From the NCBI GenBank assembly GCA_010279815.1, contig QEOQ01000092.1:739801-803800 (forward strand): DNA of 64,000 nucleotides, written 5' to 3'. The notes beneath the pieces were generated by a model. That model was not told where the DNA came from, searched no databases, and saw nothing but the letters and a program-made list of their open reading frames with translations. Shown in pieces: positions 1 through 12,103 of this stretch (positions are counted from its first letter, which is position 1; the number at the start of each line of letters is the position of its first letter). Made by a program: the position numbers and the translations under genes. Source of the stretch: Brachionus plicatilis. Lineage: Eukaryota > Rotifera > Eurotatoria > Ploima > Brachionidae.

Positions 1-851
1 AGAGCTAGTCTTTATCTTGTTTAATCATATAACTAGTTTATAATTTATAATTTATATTTTTGTAGCAATTGACGATATGTCTGACAATTCTTACTTTATA
101 TTTTAATAACAATTATTGTACAATTAGATTTAATTCTCAAATCAATAATTTTTAATCAATAAAACGTTTGAAACTCATATAGAAAAGATAGTCTACGTCT
201 ATATTATGATTTTCTATATTATGATATAGTGCCCGGCAAAGAACAGTTACTAGAATGTGTGATGATTAAAAAAATTTAATAATATTTTAATTGAATAAAA
301 ACTTGCTTATTTGTTTATCTGTATCGAGCTAAAGCTATTTTAGATTCAAAAAAATCAATATATTATTAAATATATATAATGAAAATTTTAAAATTTAGAT
401 CAATTTTTTTAATAAAAATAAATGACTTAACTTTATTAAAAATAATTTGTTTGATTTTTAAATAGATATAAAATTATATGAATTTTTATCCGAAGCAAAA
501 ATTAAATATTAATTAAAACTTTGAAAATTTGCAATTTAAAATTTTACTTTTTTTCGCTGTAATTTAATGCAATAATTTATTAATTGATCCCCTTTATTAT
601 TATTTATTTGTTTTATCCGTGCCGTGCTAAAGCTCCTTTAGATTTAAAAAAAATAAAACAAAATACAAACCGTTTTTTTTATCTTTTTTTAAATAAGAAA
701 TATATCCCGATTTTGTTTATAAGAAATGAATGCCAAAAAAAAATTAATTCTAAAAATTAAGATTAGAAGTTAAACATGTCAATGATAAACCGGCTCAGTT
801 AAATAAAATATTGAGTATTATAATAAATTTGAGAACAAATTAATTAATTAG
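1..851. other. A+T-rich intergenic or intronic sequence
   Basis: No coding exon, RNA gene or clear repeat was recognised. The sequence is homopolymer-rich. If the candidate terminal exon at 852-995 is real, this stretch may be intron or upstream exon sequence of that gene. Confidence 0.5.
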
Positions 852-995
852 TTATCAAATAATTTGACTAATACTCAATCACGATTAGATCGCGATGCAG
901 CTCGATTGCGTTTAAAAGAAAAAATCAGGGACGAGGAAAACAAAAAAAAAGATTTGAACTTCTTAAACCGATACAAGGAAAATCCAACATATTAA
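852..995 (+). CDS. Possible 3'-terminal exon of a gene entering from the left, unrecognised
   Basis: An open stretch starts directly after an AG (850-851) and runs to TAA at 993-995. It has noticeably less A+T-driven codon use than its surroundings and is rich in Arg, Lys, Glu and Asp: an NTQSRLDRDAARLRLKEKI core followed by a charged, probably helical tail ending KENPTY. An AATAAA-like signal lies about 60 nt downstream. I do not recognise the family and could not connect it convincingly to an upstream exon in phase. It could also be a fragment carried by a repeat. Confidence 0.3.
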   Translation, partial: LSNNLTNTQSRLDRDAARLRLKEKIRDEENKKKDLNFLNRYKENPTY

Positions 996-2299
996 TCAAT
1001 TTTTTTTAATAATATTTTGTAATATATTTTAATCAATTCAACTTTCTTTATACCAATAAAAACTTTAAAATAATTTACTTTTTTTATTATGTTTTAATTT
1101 TGGCATTAATCTTTAATACTTACGGGATATAAAATTTTCGGGATAAAATAAATCGGGATAAGATATTTTCGGGATAAACTTTCCTATTACTATAATAATT
1201 TTTTCGTTTATGTAGACAACTTTTTTTTTAAATTAAAATTTTTTTTGATTTTCAGTATTTTTTCAATAAATTAATAAAGTACTGATACTTAACATTAAAA
1301 TTTAGAGAAAAAAAATTCAAATTTTTTTATTTCTTTATTAAAATGCTTAAAAAATTAACTAAATATTAAATTTTTAATTTGAGAATATAAAAAAAATACT
1401 ATGAGTATCACTCTTTCAATTCAATATCCCGGTTAAAATAAATTAAAAATATGCTACTGATATATTTCTATTTTCTATATGTTTAATATGGCAAAATTTT
1501 TTTTTTATTTAACATTAAAAAAATTCCAAAAAAGAAAGGATTTTATAATCAAAAAAATCTCTTTTTATAAAATTAAATCGTTTATTTGAGCCGTAATTTG
1601 GACAACTCAATGTCCAATTTATATTTGCTTTTAAACTTTTTAAATGAAGATTTTGGAAGAATCAAATTAAGACCAATTACAAAATAATATATTTTTTTTA
1701 TTTAAGATTCTTATGTTTAATTGAAAAAGAAAAAAAAACATTATTTTATCATTTTTATTGAGACTTAAAATCAAAATTAATGAAAATAAAATGCTATTTA
1801 AATATAATCTCAAAGAAAATTAAAATAGACAAATTTAGAAATTAATGAAGGTGCAGTATGTTTAAGCATTGAATAGTCCAGGAAAGAAACTTGAAACGGT
1901 AAAGTAGCAAAACAAATGCTCAAATGATTTCAATCTTGTGATTTTTAGCCATAATTTGACTTATTTATTTATTATTTTTTAAGTAAAATTAATAAAAATC
2001 CAAATAATACGTCATTTACTCAATTTTAAAAATCAAGTTTTAATAAAAAAAAAGATAAAAAAAAATTAAATTTAAGCATTAAATTTAAATTTAAACGATG
2101 TTGATATTAAAATATTGAAACTTTTTAGCCTTATTTTTTAAAAATAACACAATAGAGATGAGGAGTAATAAAAAATAAGGCAAAATAAAGGTTTTGTTAT
2201 ACCGCTTTGAAACACCGATGTTGAGAGATTGAAGAATCTATTTTTCTTTAAAAAATTTTATTACGATTGAAATCAACGGCAAAATTTTAATTTAATTTA
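996..2299. other. Intergenic stretch without recognised gene
   Basis: Low-complexity A+T-rich DNA. I see no exon with coding character, no RNA gene and no TIR pair. Confidence 0.5.
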
Positions 2300-2456
2300 G
2301 TCAATGATTTAATAAATCCATATTTGGTACCAATAAAGTAGTTGCTTCCAAATTCCTGGCTGTTAATCTTGACCCATGTGGTCTGTTAATGTAACCAAAT
2401 TATGAAAAAATCTTTCAACTGGTCCAAATGAAGCAGATATTGATAAAAATTTTTGT
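2300..2456 (-). pseudogene. hAT-family transposase relic (C-terminal dimerisation region)
   Basis: On the minus strand the reading LSISASFGPVERFF, followed by TDHMGQD, a stop, then RNLEATTLL, matches the layout of the hAT transposase C-terminal dimerisation domain: an S-A-x-x-x-x-x-E-R-x-F core, a T-D-x-R/H turn and an N-L-E-x-L-L helix. In-frame stops and the short length show a dead fragment. The match is by remembered motif only. Confidence 0.55.
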
Positions 2457-2857
2457 GCAAGTCATGACTTAAATTTTTGTGACTTAGTCTTAAAATTGTG
2501 ATTTAAAAACAAGTCTGACAGTACTGTATTTATGGACATGAAAAAAAACTCTGATTTTTTCAGATAAGCTCCAAATGTTCAAAACAATACAAATAGAGAA
2601 AACAAAATGAAGCTCAGCACTCATTTTATATTTAAAATTCTTAGAGAATTAAAAGGAAGCTCGAATCAAATTTTCAAAATTGAATCAAAAATTAATTTTA
2701 TTAAAAAATTTAATTCTAATTTTTTGCTATTAATGTTACGTAAAACTTTAAGAAATAAACCCATAATTAAATTTCATTTTTTACAAATTAATAAATTTTC
2801 ATGAGTGTTTGATTTAAGATAAAAAGAAAAGTGAAATGCTTAAAAAATTTGTAAACT
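2457..2857. other. Short intergenic stretch downstream of CHAF1A
   Basis: Contains AAGTC/GACTT-rich short repeats around 2460-2520 similar to the MITE at 55851-56110. A 65-codon open frame at 2607-2804 has no recognisable content. The CHAF1A 3' UTR should begin here. Confidence 0.4.
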
Positions 2858-5800
2858 TTAATCAATAGTTATAATCTTCAAAGAATTTTCCTTATTATCT
2901 TTTTTGATTGTATCGGGCTCTTCAATTTCCATCTTGTTCGGCTCACTGTCGTTCGCCGGTTGAGTCATTTTCAGCGAGTTCTTGCAGCATTCTGACTTTT
3001 TGAACATATTTTTGATTGAATTAGGAGTACTTGGAGTCTTTTGTTCATTTGAAATGGACTGATTTTCGTCAAGCTTAAGTCTTTTGACTGCACTTTCACC
3101 ATTACCACTACACACTTAAACAAAAATAAAATTCAAATAGTATTTCTTTTTTTTTAAATAAAATAATAATTAAAATAAATCAAAAACCTCTTTTTTCTGC
3201 TGTCGAACCACTTGTGGTCATTTTAGGGCTGTTCGGAGTTACTGGCGTAGCAAGATTGATTGCTTTTTTGGAAGGCACTGGTGACACAGGCACCGTTGAA
3301 TGCTGATTAGACCCATTGACCGCTTCAAATTTGCAAATAACATCTTTTTTCGACATTTTGCTAATGAATTTTATGATGGATGGTGTGGCGCTTGGCGATG
3401 CCGATATTTGAGTCTGATTCTGGTTCAATGGCATCGGTGATTGTGGATTCAATTGTTGCTTTGATTTCTGGTTCTTTGCTTTTGGTGCTGAGGGTGAAGC
3501 TTCTAGTTTGGAAGCCTTGCTAGACTTGGAATCGTCCGATTTTTGCACCGGATCGAACGCATTTATTGGAACATTAGTGTTCAAAAGAACGCATTTAAGG
3601 CGTTCAAACATTTTGATTTGGTTGATGATTTTGGAATCGTCATCATAATTACTGTTACTATTCCAATAGTCTGAAACCATAAAAAACTTTGGTATAAGTA
3701 CTTTTGAGCCTTTTCTTCGCTCCAACTCCCATTGTTCTCTTTTGTTCTCCTCTCTGGCCATTTTCACCTCTGGATCCAGCTTTTAATAAACAAAAAAAAG
3801 TAAAAAAAATTCAAAAAACCTTTTATTCAGAGTTGTTTAAAAGTCTAAAGTCTCAAGTCCAAGTTCGGACTTTAAAATTTTGAATACCTAAGAAGAATTG
3901 TGAAGGCTTTTATGCTAAAATTGCAAGAAAATTCTGAAATAAGGCAAATCTATTGCACATAAAGCCTGATAAAGCAAATTAAAAAAAAAAGTTCGGACCT
4001 GGACTTTCGAAAAAAAGGCATCGTGAAATTTCATAAATAACTTCCAATACAAAAATAAAAAAATTTTATAACTTTTTTCTAAATGTCAAAAACTTGTTCT
4101 GTAAATGAAACAAAGCGAAACAAATGTTGTTTCACCTTATGTGGAAGTCTGCAAAATATCTGCAAATAAATTCCACTTCATTTTTAATAGTTTTAAATTG
4201 GGTGCAATTTTGCAGAATTTGCACAGATATTGTAGACTTCCACATAAGGTGAAACAACACTTGTTTCGCTTTGTTTCATTTACAGAACAAGTTTTTTACA
4301 TTTAGAAAAAAGTTATAAAATTTTTTTATTTTTGTATTGGAAGTTTTGTATGAAATTTCACAATGGCCGAAAAAATTTTTAAAAAAAGGGTCTACCTAAT
4401 TCCCACCAACAAAAAACTGTCATCCACAAATCAAAAAATGCTCTCCAAAAATAAAAAACTTTTAAACTCTAATTTTTTCATAAATTTTCAAAACTGTTCC
4501 ACACAAAAAAAAACTTCTAAGAAAAAATTTTTTAATATCTATTAAAAACTGCCACTGCCACAAACATATTAGAAAATAAAATGCCTATGATTTTACGTAA
4601 TAAAAAAAAATTTCCGAATTTTAGGAGATTAAAAAATCCAACAAAAAATAAAAGAGAAAAGAAAAAAGAATTACAATTCATTGAATTATGCATGGCCATT
4701 ATTATATGAGAATCGAACGAATTTGTTAATAAACTTAAAAAATGTTGAAAATTAGCTGGAAATTGGGTTTTCATAAAATAGATTTTAATTTAATTATCTT
4801 ATTAATTTTATAAAATTTTATATACACTATCTGAATAAGTTATGTAACAAATTTATTAAATTTTTTTTCACCTCAAAAAATTTGTGTTAACCAGTTATTT
4901 GGTTAAATGTGTAAAAATTTTTTTTTTATGAATTCAGTACAAAAAAATTATGTTTTTTAGTGATTTGTGTTTAAATTTTTTTTTGAGTGGTGAAAAGGTT
5001 TTTAATTGTGGGGAACCATTTATCTCAAAAAAAAGTCAGGACTTGGACTTTATTTTGGGACTTTTAAATAACTCTAATTTAATTACTGTTTGTTCTTCTT
5101 CATCAATTTCATCATCTGATAAGTGACCGTGTGGGACAAAAAAGCCGTCATCATCGTCTTCATCAATAACTTCCTCATCCTCGTCTTTCTCTGAATCACA
5201 AATACTCTCTCCATCGGGTTCTTGTTCCCATTCATCATCCGAATCAAATTCGTAGTCAAAAGTCTTGTCATCTTTGGCAAACGGTCGTCTAGGACCAACA
5301 ATGGTAGACTTTTTGCGCCAGGTTCCAAAATATGGCGGCCTTTTGTACACCTTTGGATTGAAGTGTAAATATTTCACCCTGAATCTTGAATGAATGGGAT
5401 CATGAACAGTGATTATTTCTTTACTTGCCTTGGTTGGTGATTCACTATAAACGTGATCTCTTGGATAAATTTTAGAATTTTGTTTTTTCTGATAAACAAA
5501 ATTTACTTTCTACGACTGCGGATCTCTCTTTTTCTAATCAGACTTGGATTTTGGCGTATTTCTTGGATATAGTTGACAAATTTTAAATTTTCCTAAATGT
5601 CAATTAAAATTTTATTGAAATTGTTTTCTATGAAAAATTTACATCAGACTGTAGAATAATTTTGTCCAAATTTCTAAAAAAAAATTCTCGTTGCTCATCA
5701 TTCATGTCTGCCAAATCATTTCGTCTAGTACTTGGGGCAACAGTCATATTTTCTTTCAGCTGAAATGGCATAAATCTCAAATTTCTAGTATCTTCACTCT

Positions 5801-6538
5801 ATAAAAATAATAAATAAAAAAAAAATTTCAATGTTTTTTCAAACCAACCTTCTCATTAGCTGGAGTTTCTTTTTTAATAAAAAAACTTATAAACTGATTT
5901 TTGACTTTTTCTTCCTTTTGTTTTTTTTCCTCTTCTTCTCGTAGTTTTTCTTCTTCTTTTTTGCGCTTTTCTTCCTCCTTCTGTTTTCTCTCTTCTTCCT
6001 TTAATCTTTTTTCTTCCTCGCGTTTTCTTAACCAAGGATCGATTAGATCAATCTAAATCTATTTGTAAATCTACAATCAGACTTTACTTTAAAGCTTCTT
6101 GTTTCAATCGTTCCTTTTCAGCTTGTTCAGCTGCCTTTCTCTCTTTTTCACGTTCTTTTTCTTCCAGTCTCTTCTGTTTGAGTCGTTCTTCTTCTTCTTT
6201 TTTTCTCTTTATTTCCTCTTCACGTTTCAATCTAGCCTCTTCTCGTTCCTTTTTTTCCCTTTCTTTTCTTTCCTAAAATAAAAAATGTCAACCAAATTTC
6301 AAGCAAGCAGCTTTACCTTTTCTTCTTGACGTTTCTTGGCATTTTCCTGTTTTGTCTGAAGCTTGGAATTTTTATTTAGTTTTTCATCCGAATTGCTTGA
6401 TTTTCCCTGAAATTTTCTATCACTGGTTGGAGTTGTGGGCGTCGATTTGGATTCAATAAGGTCAACAAACAAAACTTCATCCTCAATCTCGTTTTTATCT
6501 ACTGCAACCTCCATATTTTGCTCAGCCTCGTTGGACAT
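2858..6538 (-). CDS. CHAF1A: Chromatin assembly factor 1 subunit A (CAF-1 p150), complete, 8 exons
   Basis: The large CAF-1 subunit deposits H3-H4 on newly replicated DNA in the nucleus. Exons (minus): 6317-6538, 6088-6272, 5849-6026, 5643-5798, 5507-5592, 5087-5459, 3188-3779, 2858-3114; all phases agree and give 682 residues. Family landmarks in order: a Lys/Glu/Arg-rich KER-type coiled region (about 70-178); a PIP-like QFISFF at 180-185 next to the family's usual FF-K motif; a PFQLKENMTVAP segment near 205; then RPPYFGTW (316-323), an FDYEFDSDDEWE acidic domain and FFVPHGHLSDDE. The second half is Ser/Pro-rich. Human CHAF1A is longer (956 aa), mostly by its N-terminus. The exon 2/3 and 5/6 junctions are less certain than the others because alternative AGs occur nearby. 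The acidic domain is diagnostic. Confidence 0.93.
3829..5076. mobile_element. MITE-like element filling CHAF1A intron 6, with a nested second element
   Basis: The left end AGAGTTGTTTAAAAGTC (from 3829) and the right end (5030-5076, inverse complement AGAGTTATTTAAAAGTCCC) form terminal inverted repeats. The left 190 bp also matches, in inverse orientation, the core of the element at 55851-56110. A second palindromic element (4017-4367) sits inside. The element occupies nearly all of the 1307-nt intron. Ends were placed by eye and may be off by a few bases. Confidence 0.6.
4017..4367. mobile_element. Nearly perfect palindromic MITE (GGCATTGTGAAATTTCAT family)
   Basis: The left arm begins GGCATCGTGAAATTTCAT at 4017. 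The right arm ends with the complement at about 4367. Inner arms also pair: the left GAAACAAAGCGAAACAA and the CCTTATGTGGAAGTCTGCA region recur inverted on the right. The arms could fold into a hairpin of about 350 nt. The same ends recur at 42141 and 43645. Confidence 0.85.
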
Positions 6539-8031
6539 TTTTGCAGATATTATTTTTAAATTAAAATGTTTAAATTCATTCAGAATAAAGCTTCAAAAAT
6601 CACTCTCAAGTTGTATTTTATTTTTCAAATTTAGCCGCACAAATTGCTTGTATCATTTAATCAAAATGTCAGATAAAAGTTTAATTTTTTGCACTTTAAG
6701 CATATTAAAAATCTAGATAAAAAAATCCGGGTTTATAATATTATACACGAGGCAAGGAGGCAGGTTTTTTTGGTTGATTTGTTTTTTATAATTAAAAAAA
6801 TTTCTAAATATATCAAAAAATGGCTTTTTTGTGACGAAATTCAGCTCTAAAAATTCAAAAATTAAATTTGAAAGAAAATTAATTAATAAAAATGGTTTTT
6901 TAATTCCAGTTAATTTTTTTAACATCATCAGCTTTTATAGATGCTATGCCTATTAGTATTTTTGATACCACATATATTATTTTTATTCAGAAAACTTAAA
7001 TTGCTTATAAAAAAAAAATATTTTTTTTTCTTTCATAAAAAAAATTTAATTTCATATTTTGATCTAGCTCTCAAACTTCTATTTGCCATTAAGACATATT
7101 TTTAAATAATCTTAATTTCACTTATTAAAATGATAATATATAAAAAAACGATTTGAATTTTTTATAGCTTGTAATTTTGAATAATTCCAGAAAAAATTTT
7201 TTTTCAAGATTTATTTATTTTTAATTTTACACTTATTACTTTAATGATATTTTCATCATTTAAAAAAACAATTAAATTTTCACACTTTTTGGATAAAAAT
7301 TCAAAATTTCATAAATTTATTTTTTCAGATCAAGCACTGAAATTAAATTTTCTGGTTCATTTTTTATCAATATTAGGCCAAACATGTATGCTGTAGAGTT
7401 TTGACAAAGTGGTTTAGTGCCGCTTTGGAAAAAGCACAAAAGAATCACATGGAACAGAAAAGATACTTAAAAAATAGTTTGTTAAATGTTCTATATTAAA
7501 ATAATTGAGAATGTTTGATAAAAATGTAGACTCTCTGTTTAAATGAACAGTCCTAGAGCACAAATGAAAACAAAAAAGACTAAAAGAGCTTTTTGTAAAA
7601 TGTTTGAAAAAAATGAATTTTTTATTTCAAAAATGCTGAATAATTGTTTTTTTAAATTGATTTTGTTTGATAACTGACTGTCAAACGCTAACAAACTTTA
7701 AAAGAATAAATCTTTCTTAATCTTTATTGAAATTTTTGACTTATGAATTATTCCTCGCCAGCTTTGCTACATCATAAATAAATTTTCACCTGTAATTAAA
7801 AGCTTATGATTGAAACATGCTCAAAAATTTATTTGTTGAACACATTTTTTCAAGAATAGACAAAATTAACTCGCTTTGATAACGACTGATTAGATAACAA
7901 TTTTTTTTAATTAAGTAGAATTGAAAATATGAAAAATTAATTAAAATAAAAACCAGTGAATGTCAGAACACTTAAACGGATCCTTATTATTTTATTATTT
8001 AAACAATTTTTTTTAATTTTTTTTTTAAATC
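6539..8031. other. Intergenic region between CHAF1A and Hv1-A
   Basis: CHAF1A (minus) and Hv1-A (plus) diverge from here, so it should hold both promoters; no motif is strong enough to mark. A dispersed short repeat occurs at about 7061-7092 (CTCAAACTTCTATTTGCCA). No gene recognised. Confidence 0.5.
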
Positions 8032-10989
8032 ATGAACACAAATAATCAAGTATCAGATATAAAAATTTTAATCGATCAAATAGATACTATCCAAAATGAA
8101 TCGGACCAAGTGACTGACACTTTTCGGTTCAAAACTAAATGTGACCAAAGAGTTATTGAAGATTGTATCAAGCGGTCAAAAAAATCCAAACGCAACTCCA
8201 AAATTCATTTTGGACTAAGGAAATTTCACGATACCAAAAAGCATAAAACCACTTATCAAAAAATAAAATATGAATTGGAAAAGATGCAATTGAATGCAAA
8301 GTACCATTGGATGATAATTTTTTTGGTAGCACTAGATTGCTTCTGTATTAGTATTGAATTGTTGGTTCAGTTTGTTGAATTATCTCTGATTTACAAAGAA
8401 TTTCATTTGACCAAAGAAGAATTGTTCCGCGATGCCGTACAATTGAATGGGTCACATTTATTGATCAAACAAAATTCGTCTTTTATGAGCCATTTAGTTG
8501 AAGAATCTAGTCTGAGAATCCGTTTAATTTACCTTGAGACAATTTTCAAGTGTCTCGGAACTTTTATACTTGGAGTCTTTATTATTGATTTTATTTTCAA
8601 GGCAATTTTTATACCTATGAATTTTTTTGTCAAGGTATGGGAATTTATTGATGCCATTATTGTGATCTTTAGCTTTATTTTGAATATTTATTTATTTCAA
8701 CGAAAGCACACTGTTCATTCCATCCTCGGACTGATCACTCTTTTGAGACTGTGGCGTATCACTGAAATTATTAATGGTAAGCATTAAAAAAAAGTTTTTT
8801 TTTTAGTTTTAATTTTATGTTTAAAAAAAATGAAATTTTTGGATCAATCTGATAAAAGTCTTAAAAATTAGAGAAAATATTCAATGTTTAGATGCAGATT
8901 TTTTACTTTAAAAAAATTAAAATATCAATTATAAAAATTTTAAAAATTATTCAGATAAAATAAAGTTTGTTTAAAAGCCGAAGTAAGAGTTGGATTCTAT
9001 TTTGAATTAATATTTATAAATTCAAATATTTGAATCTCAAAAAATGATTGTTTCAATTTTCACAAATTCTAGAAAGATTTTCAATTTTCAATTTTCAGAA
9101 GTTCTAGAATATTTTAAACTAAATGGTAAAAAAACATAAAATTTGTATTTTATTAATCATAAATAACAATTTTCTAAAATCTATTAAAAAATTTAAAAAA
9201 ATAATAGCCTGAGTATTTTATTTATTTTTTTATTGATGAATTAACCTCCTATAAGAAGAAAAAATTAAATATCAAAAAAAAGAAAAAAAAATTTATATGA
9301 AAAAAATAAAAATTAAAAGAAAAGAAAAAATAAATAAAGAAGAATAAAGACAGATTTTGAAAGTTAGAAGGCAAGAGAATTTTATCAAAAAGCTTAAGCT
9401 AATTGTAAATTCAATTTGAAATTAATTTGATTTTAAAGTTAATCTATCATTATTCAAAAGATTGACGCAGTTATTTTGCCAACTCTAATAAATTACACAT
9501 TAATAACTTGATAAGTGAATTTTTCATAAATAAACCAATTTACGAATTTAAAAATTTAATTTATTGTAAAATTAAAGTTAAAAAAGATAATGAAATGATC
9601 GAAATATATCTAAATATACAAGCGTAATTTTGTGTAATTTTTTTACTCATAAAAATTCTTCCTCGTAAAAATGTTCACTATTCACATTCACAAAACGAAG
9701 ATTAACAAATCGTTGGTAATATTGAGAGAATATGAATTGATTGAATCAATAAGGTTTTGTTTAAACTCAACCATGTCCCAGAAATAAAAAAACATATTTT
9801 TTAAAAAATATATGCTAAGCATTACTTATTAATATGTCTAATAATGGTTCTTTATCAAATTAACATCAAAATGATTAGCCTTTAATTTATTTAATTAAAT
9901 AATTCAGAATAAGTTAATTCAGAGATTCAAATTCATTAATTTTATATCCTTTCGTTCAAACTAAAATAATTCTTTTGTTCAACTTAAAAAATCATAATTT
10001 TTGAAAAATCAAATTTTTTTGTCTTTTAAGGTTTTTATTTAAATCAATTAAAAAATCAATTAAAAGATAAAAAATTTTATAAATGAAAATAAACTTGGCA
10101 TAACATGTCAAGTAAATGCTTTGGAAAAATAACATTTTTTCTCTATCATCAAATAAAATATTACATTTTATATTTCGATATTTTCGATAGATTAATCTTG
10201 ATCTCAAACTTCAATTTGCCACTTTTTATCTTTTTTTATAAATTTGTAAATCAATTCAAATTTTTTTTATTTTTAATATCATCTTTATTCAACTTTGCGA
10301 TAGAACATGTGATGGTGAATTTCTTTTTTTCTGACAAAATACACTTTTTGATACTAATACATGTTAGTTGATATTCCAGATCTTTGACGATCTTTATACA
10401 ATTGAGTCTGATTTTATTTGTCAACAATATTTATCAGCTTTTTGTTAAGTCACAAATTTTGACTATTTTATAAAAAGATTTTAATCTATAAAAACTATAT
10501 GACAAAATTTTTCAAAATCATAAATAGCATTCAAAATCTAACCAAAAATATTTTTTTAGATCTAAATTTTTTGAATTAAATTTTTTTGTCTGAAATTAAT
10601 CATTGAGAAAAATTCAAAATAAATAAAAGTAAATTTAAATTAAAAAACAGACGAATCTTAATTTTATTTTAAGAATTATTTTAATTAATTATAATTTTCT
10701 AAAAAGAAAATGATTCATTAATTTTTCAGATATTCGCTGTTCCATCTTTAACATTAATTTCATTTTTTTATTGTTTAAAAACAATCATTATATAAATTAA
10801 TTTAAATTTTTTTTAGCAATTGTAGTTATGATAGAGACCCATAACGAAAACAAAGTAGAAAATTTGTACAAAACAATAAAGTTTTTGGACCATGAAAATT
10901 ACAAGCTTGCTCAAAATATAGTGATAATCAAACAAAAGCAATATGATCAGTCTGAATATAACACTGAACATCCACAGCATATTAATTAA
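8032..10989 (+). CDS. Hv1-A: voltage-gated proton channel paralogue, third S4 Arg replaced by Glu
   Basis: Exons 8032-8776 and 10817-10989 join in phase 1 to give 305 residues. The layout is that of HVCN1: a charged cytosolic N-terminus (1-90), S1 with LVALDCF (Asp102, matching human D112) and Glu109 (E119), a long S1-S2 loop, S2 FIIDFIFK where Asp186 replaces E153 and Lys190 matches K157, S3 FIDAIIV (Asp207, matching D174), then S4 LLRLWRITEIING. R239 and R242 match R205 and R208, but Glu245 stands where R211 should be. Exon 2 gives a short helical cytosolic tail. The intron is about 2 kb and repeat-bearing. Voltage-gated H+ conduction is expected for the family; with a charge reversal in S4, gating or even function is uncertain. 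Confidence 0.88.
8777..10816 (+). other. Hv1-A intron (no gene inside)
   Basis: GT at 8777 and AG at 10815-10816. A+T-rich, with a dispersed repeat TTGATCTCAAACTTCAATTTGCCAC near 10197. Open frames on both strands (for example 9992-10207 minus and 10105-10371 plus) lack coding character. Confidence 0.6.
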
Positions 10990-11120
10990 ACGCAAAAAAG
11001 AGATAAAATTAGATTTTTTTTAAATTTCATTGTATTACTTGGCAGAAAATTTTAATCCAAAAATAAATATTTTTTTTATTAATAAAACAATGATAAAGTC
11101 TTTTTTAATTTTAATTTGAA

Positions 11121-11880
11121 ATGAAGAATAGCTACAAAAAAATCTCGGACTATGCCAAACATTTTTTCGAGTCAAACTACTTCCATCATGCGGTCAATAT
11201 TTTGACTATAATTAATTGCATCGCTATATTGATCATCTTGGTTATAGAAATCACAGAGCTTTCGATTATAGATCGTGAGTTTATTAAATTATCAGAAGAA
11301 TTTTTGGAAGAAAAAAAGCATCAAAAAATCGAAAACATTATCATGTATTTTGAAATGAAGCACCCAAAACTTATTGATTTTGCAATCGTCTATAAGACAC
11401 TTTCGATTCTTATTTTATCAATACTTGGAATTTTTATTATCGAAATTATTTTAAAAATCATATTTGTGCCTAAAATTTTCGCCCAGCGACAATTCGAGGT
11501 TGTTGAAGCTCTAATAGTAGTCATCAGTTTTATGCTAAATCTAAGTCTTTTATTCGAAAAATCCCAAGTTCTATCTGTAATTAGTTTAATTACATTGATA
11601 AGGTTTTTATTTTTAAAGAGTTAAATAAAATTAGTTTTTTAAAAAATTTAACTTTTTTAGACTATGGAGGATCGGAATTGTTGCGGAAAGTACGATCAGA
11701 TTTCTAATATAAAAAACCACTTAATTTAACCATGAATAAATTTAAGTTCTCTTCAAAGAAGAACATGCTATTGTCAAACGGGAGATTGCTGAAATGGAAG
11801 ATAAAAACAAATGCATGATCGATGAGATTGATAAACTACGTACCAAACTCAACCTCAACACCAAACAGACAAAAATTTAA
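11121..11880 (+). CDS. Hv1-B: divergent Hv1-like protein lacking selectivity Asp and third S4 Arg
   Basis: Exons 11121-11602, 11661-11689 and 11747-11880 join in phases 2 and 1 to give about 214 residues. An alternative AG for exon 3 at 11757-11758 also keeps frame. Only about 20 residues precede S1. S1 reads ILTIINCIAILII: Asn32 lies where human D112 is, and Ile39 where E119 is. S2 FIIEIILKIIF keeps the Glu (108) and Lys. S3 FEVVEALIVV has Glu129 for D174, and Asn140 for D185. S4 IRLWRIGIVA keeps two Arg; the third is lost, apparently by a one-codon deletion plus Arg to Gly, and the S4 Asn is also gone. A Lys/Glu-rich helical tail follows. No stop or frameshift. Clearly homologous, but a canonical proton-selective channel is doubtful. 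Confidence 0.8.
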
Positions 11881-12103
11881 ATTTTTCAAAAGCTAATACA
11901 ATTCGAAATCTGAAAATTGTAAATCGAAATTAATTCTTAAAAATAAAAATTTGCCTTGATATTGAAAATTTAGAAATAAAACCGACTGACTCTTGGTCAC
12001 ACCACTGGTCAGCCAACATTTATAATACCGTAACCTCGTGTTAACCACTCTAAGAGTAAAGCCCAAAAACAACCTTTTTTCTTTTAGAGTTAATTATAAG
12101 GTA

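Noticed and set aside
5461..5507. An 18-nt intron between CHAF1A exons 5 and 6 (GTAAATTTTGTTTATCAG)
   Set aside because: Too short and out of phase; using the AG at 5460-5461 gives a 47-nt intron that keeps frame.
6099..6281. Phe/Ser/Leu-rich plus-strand frame
   Set aside because: Antisense shadow of the Lys/Glu/Arg-rich KER exon of CHAF1A.
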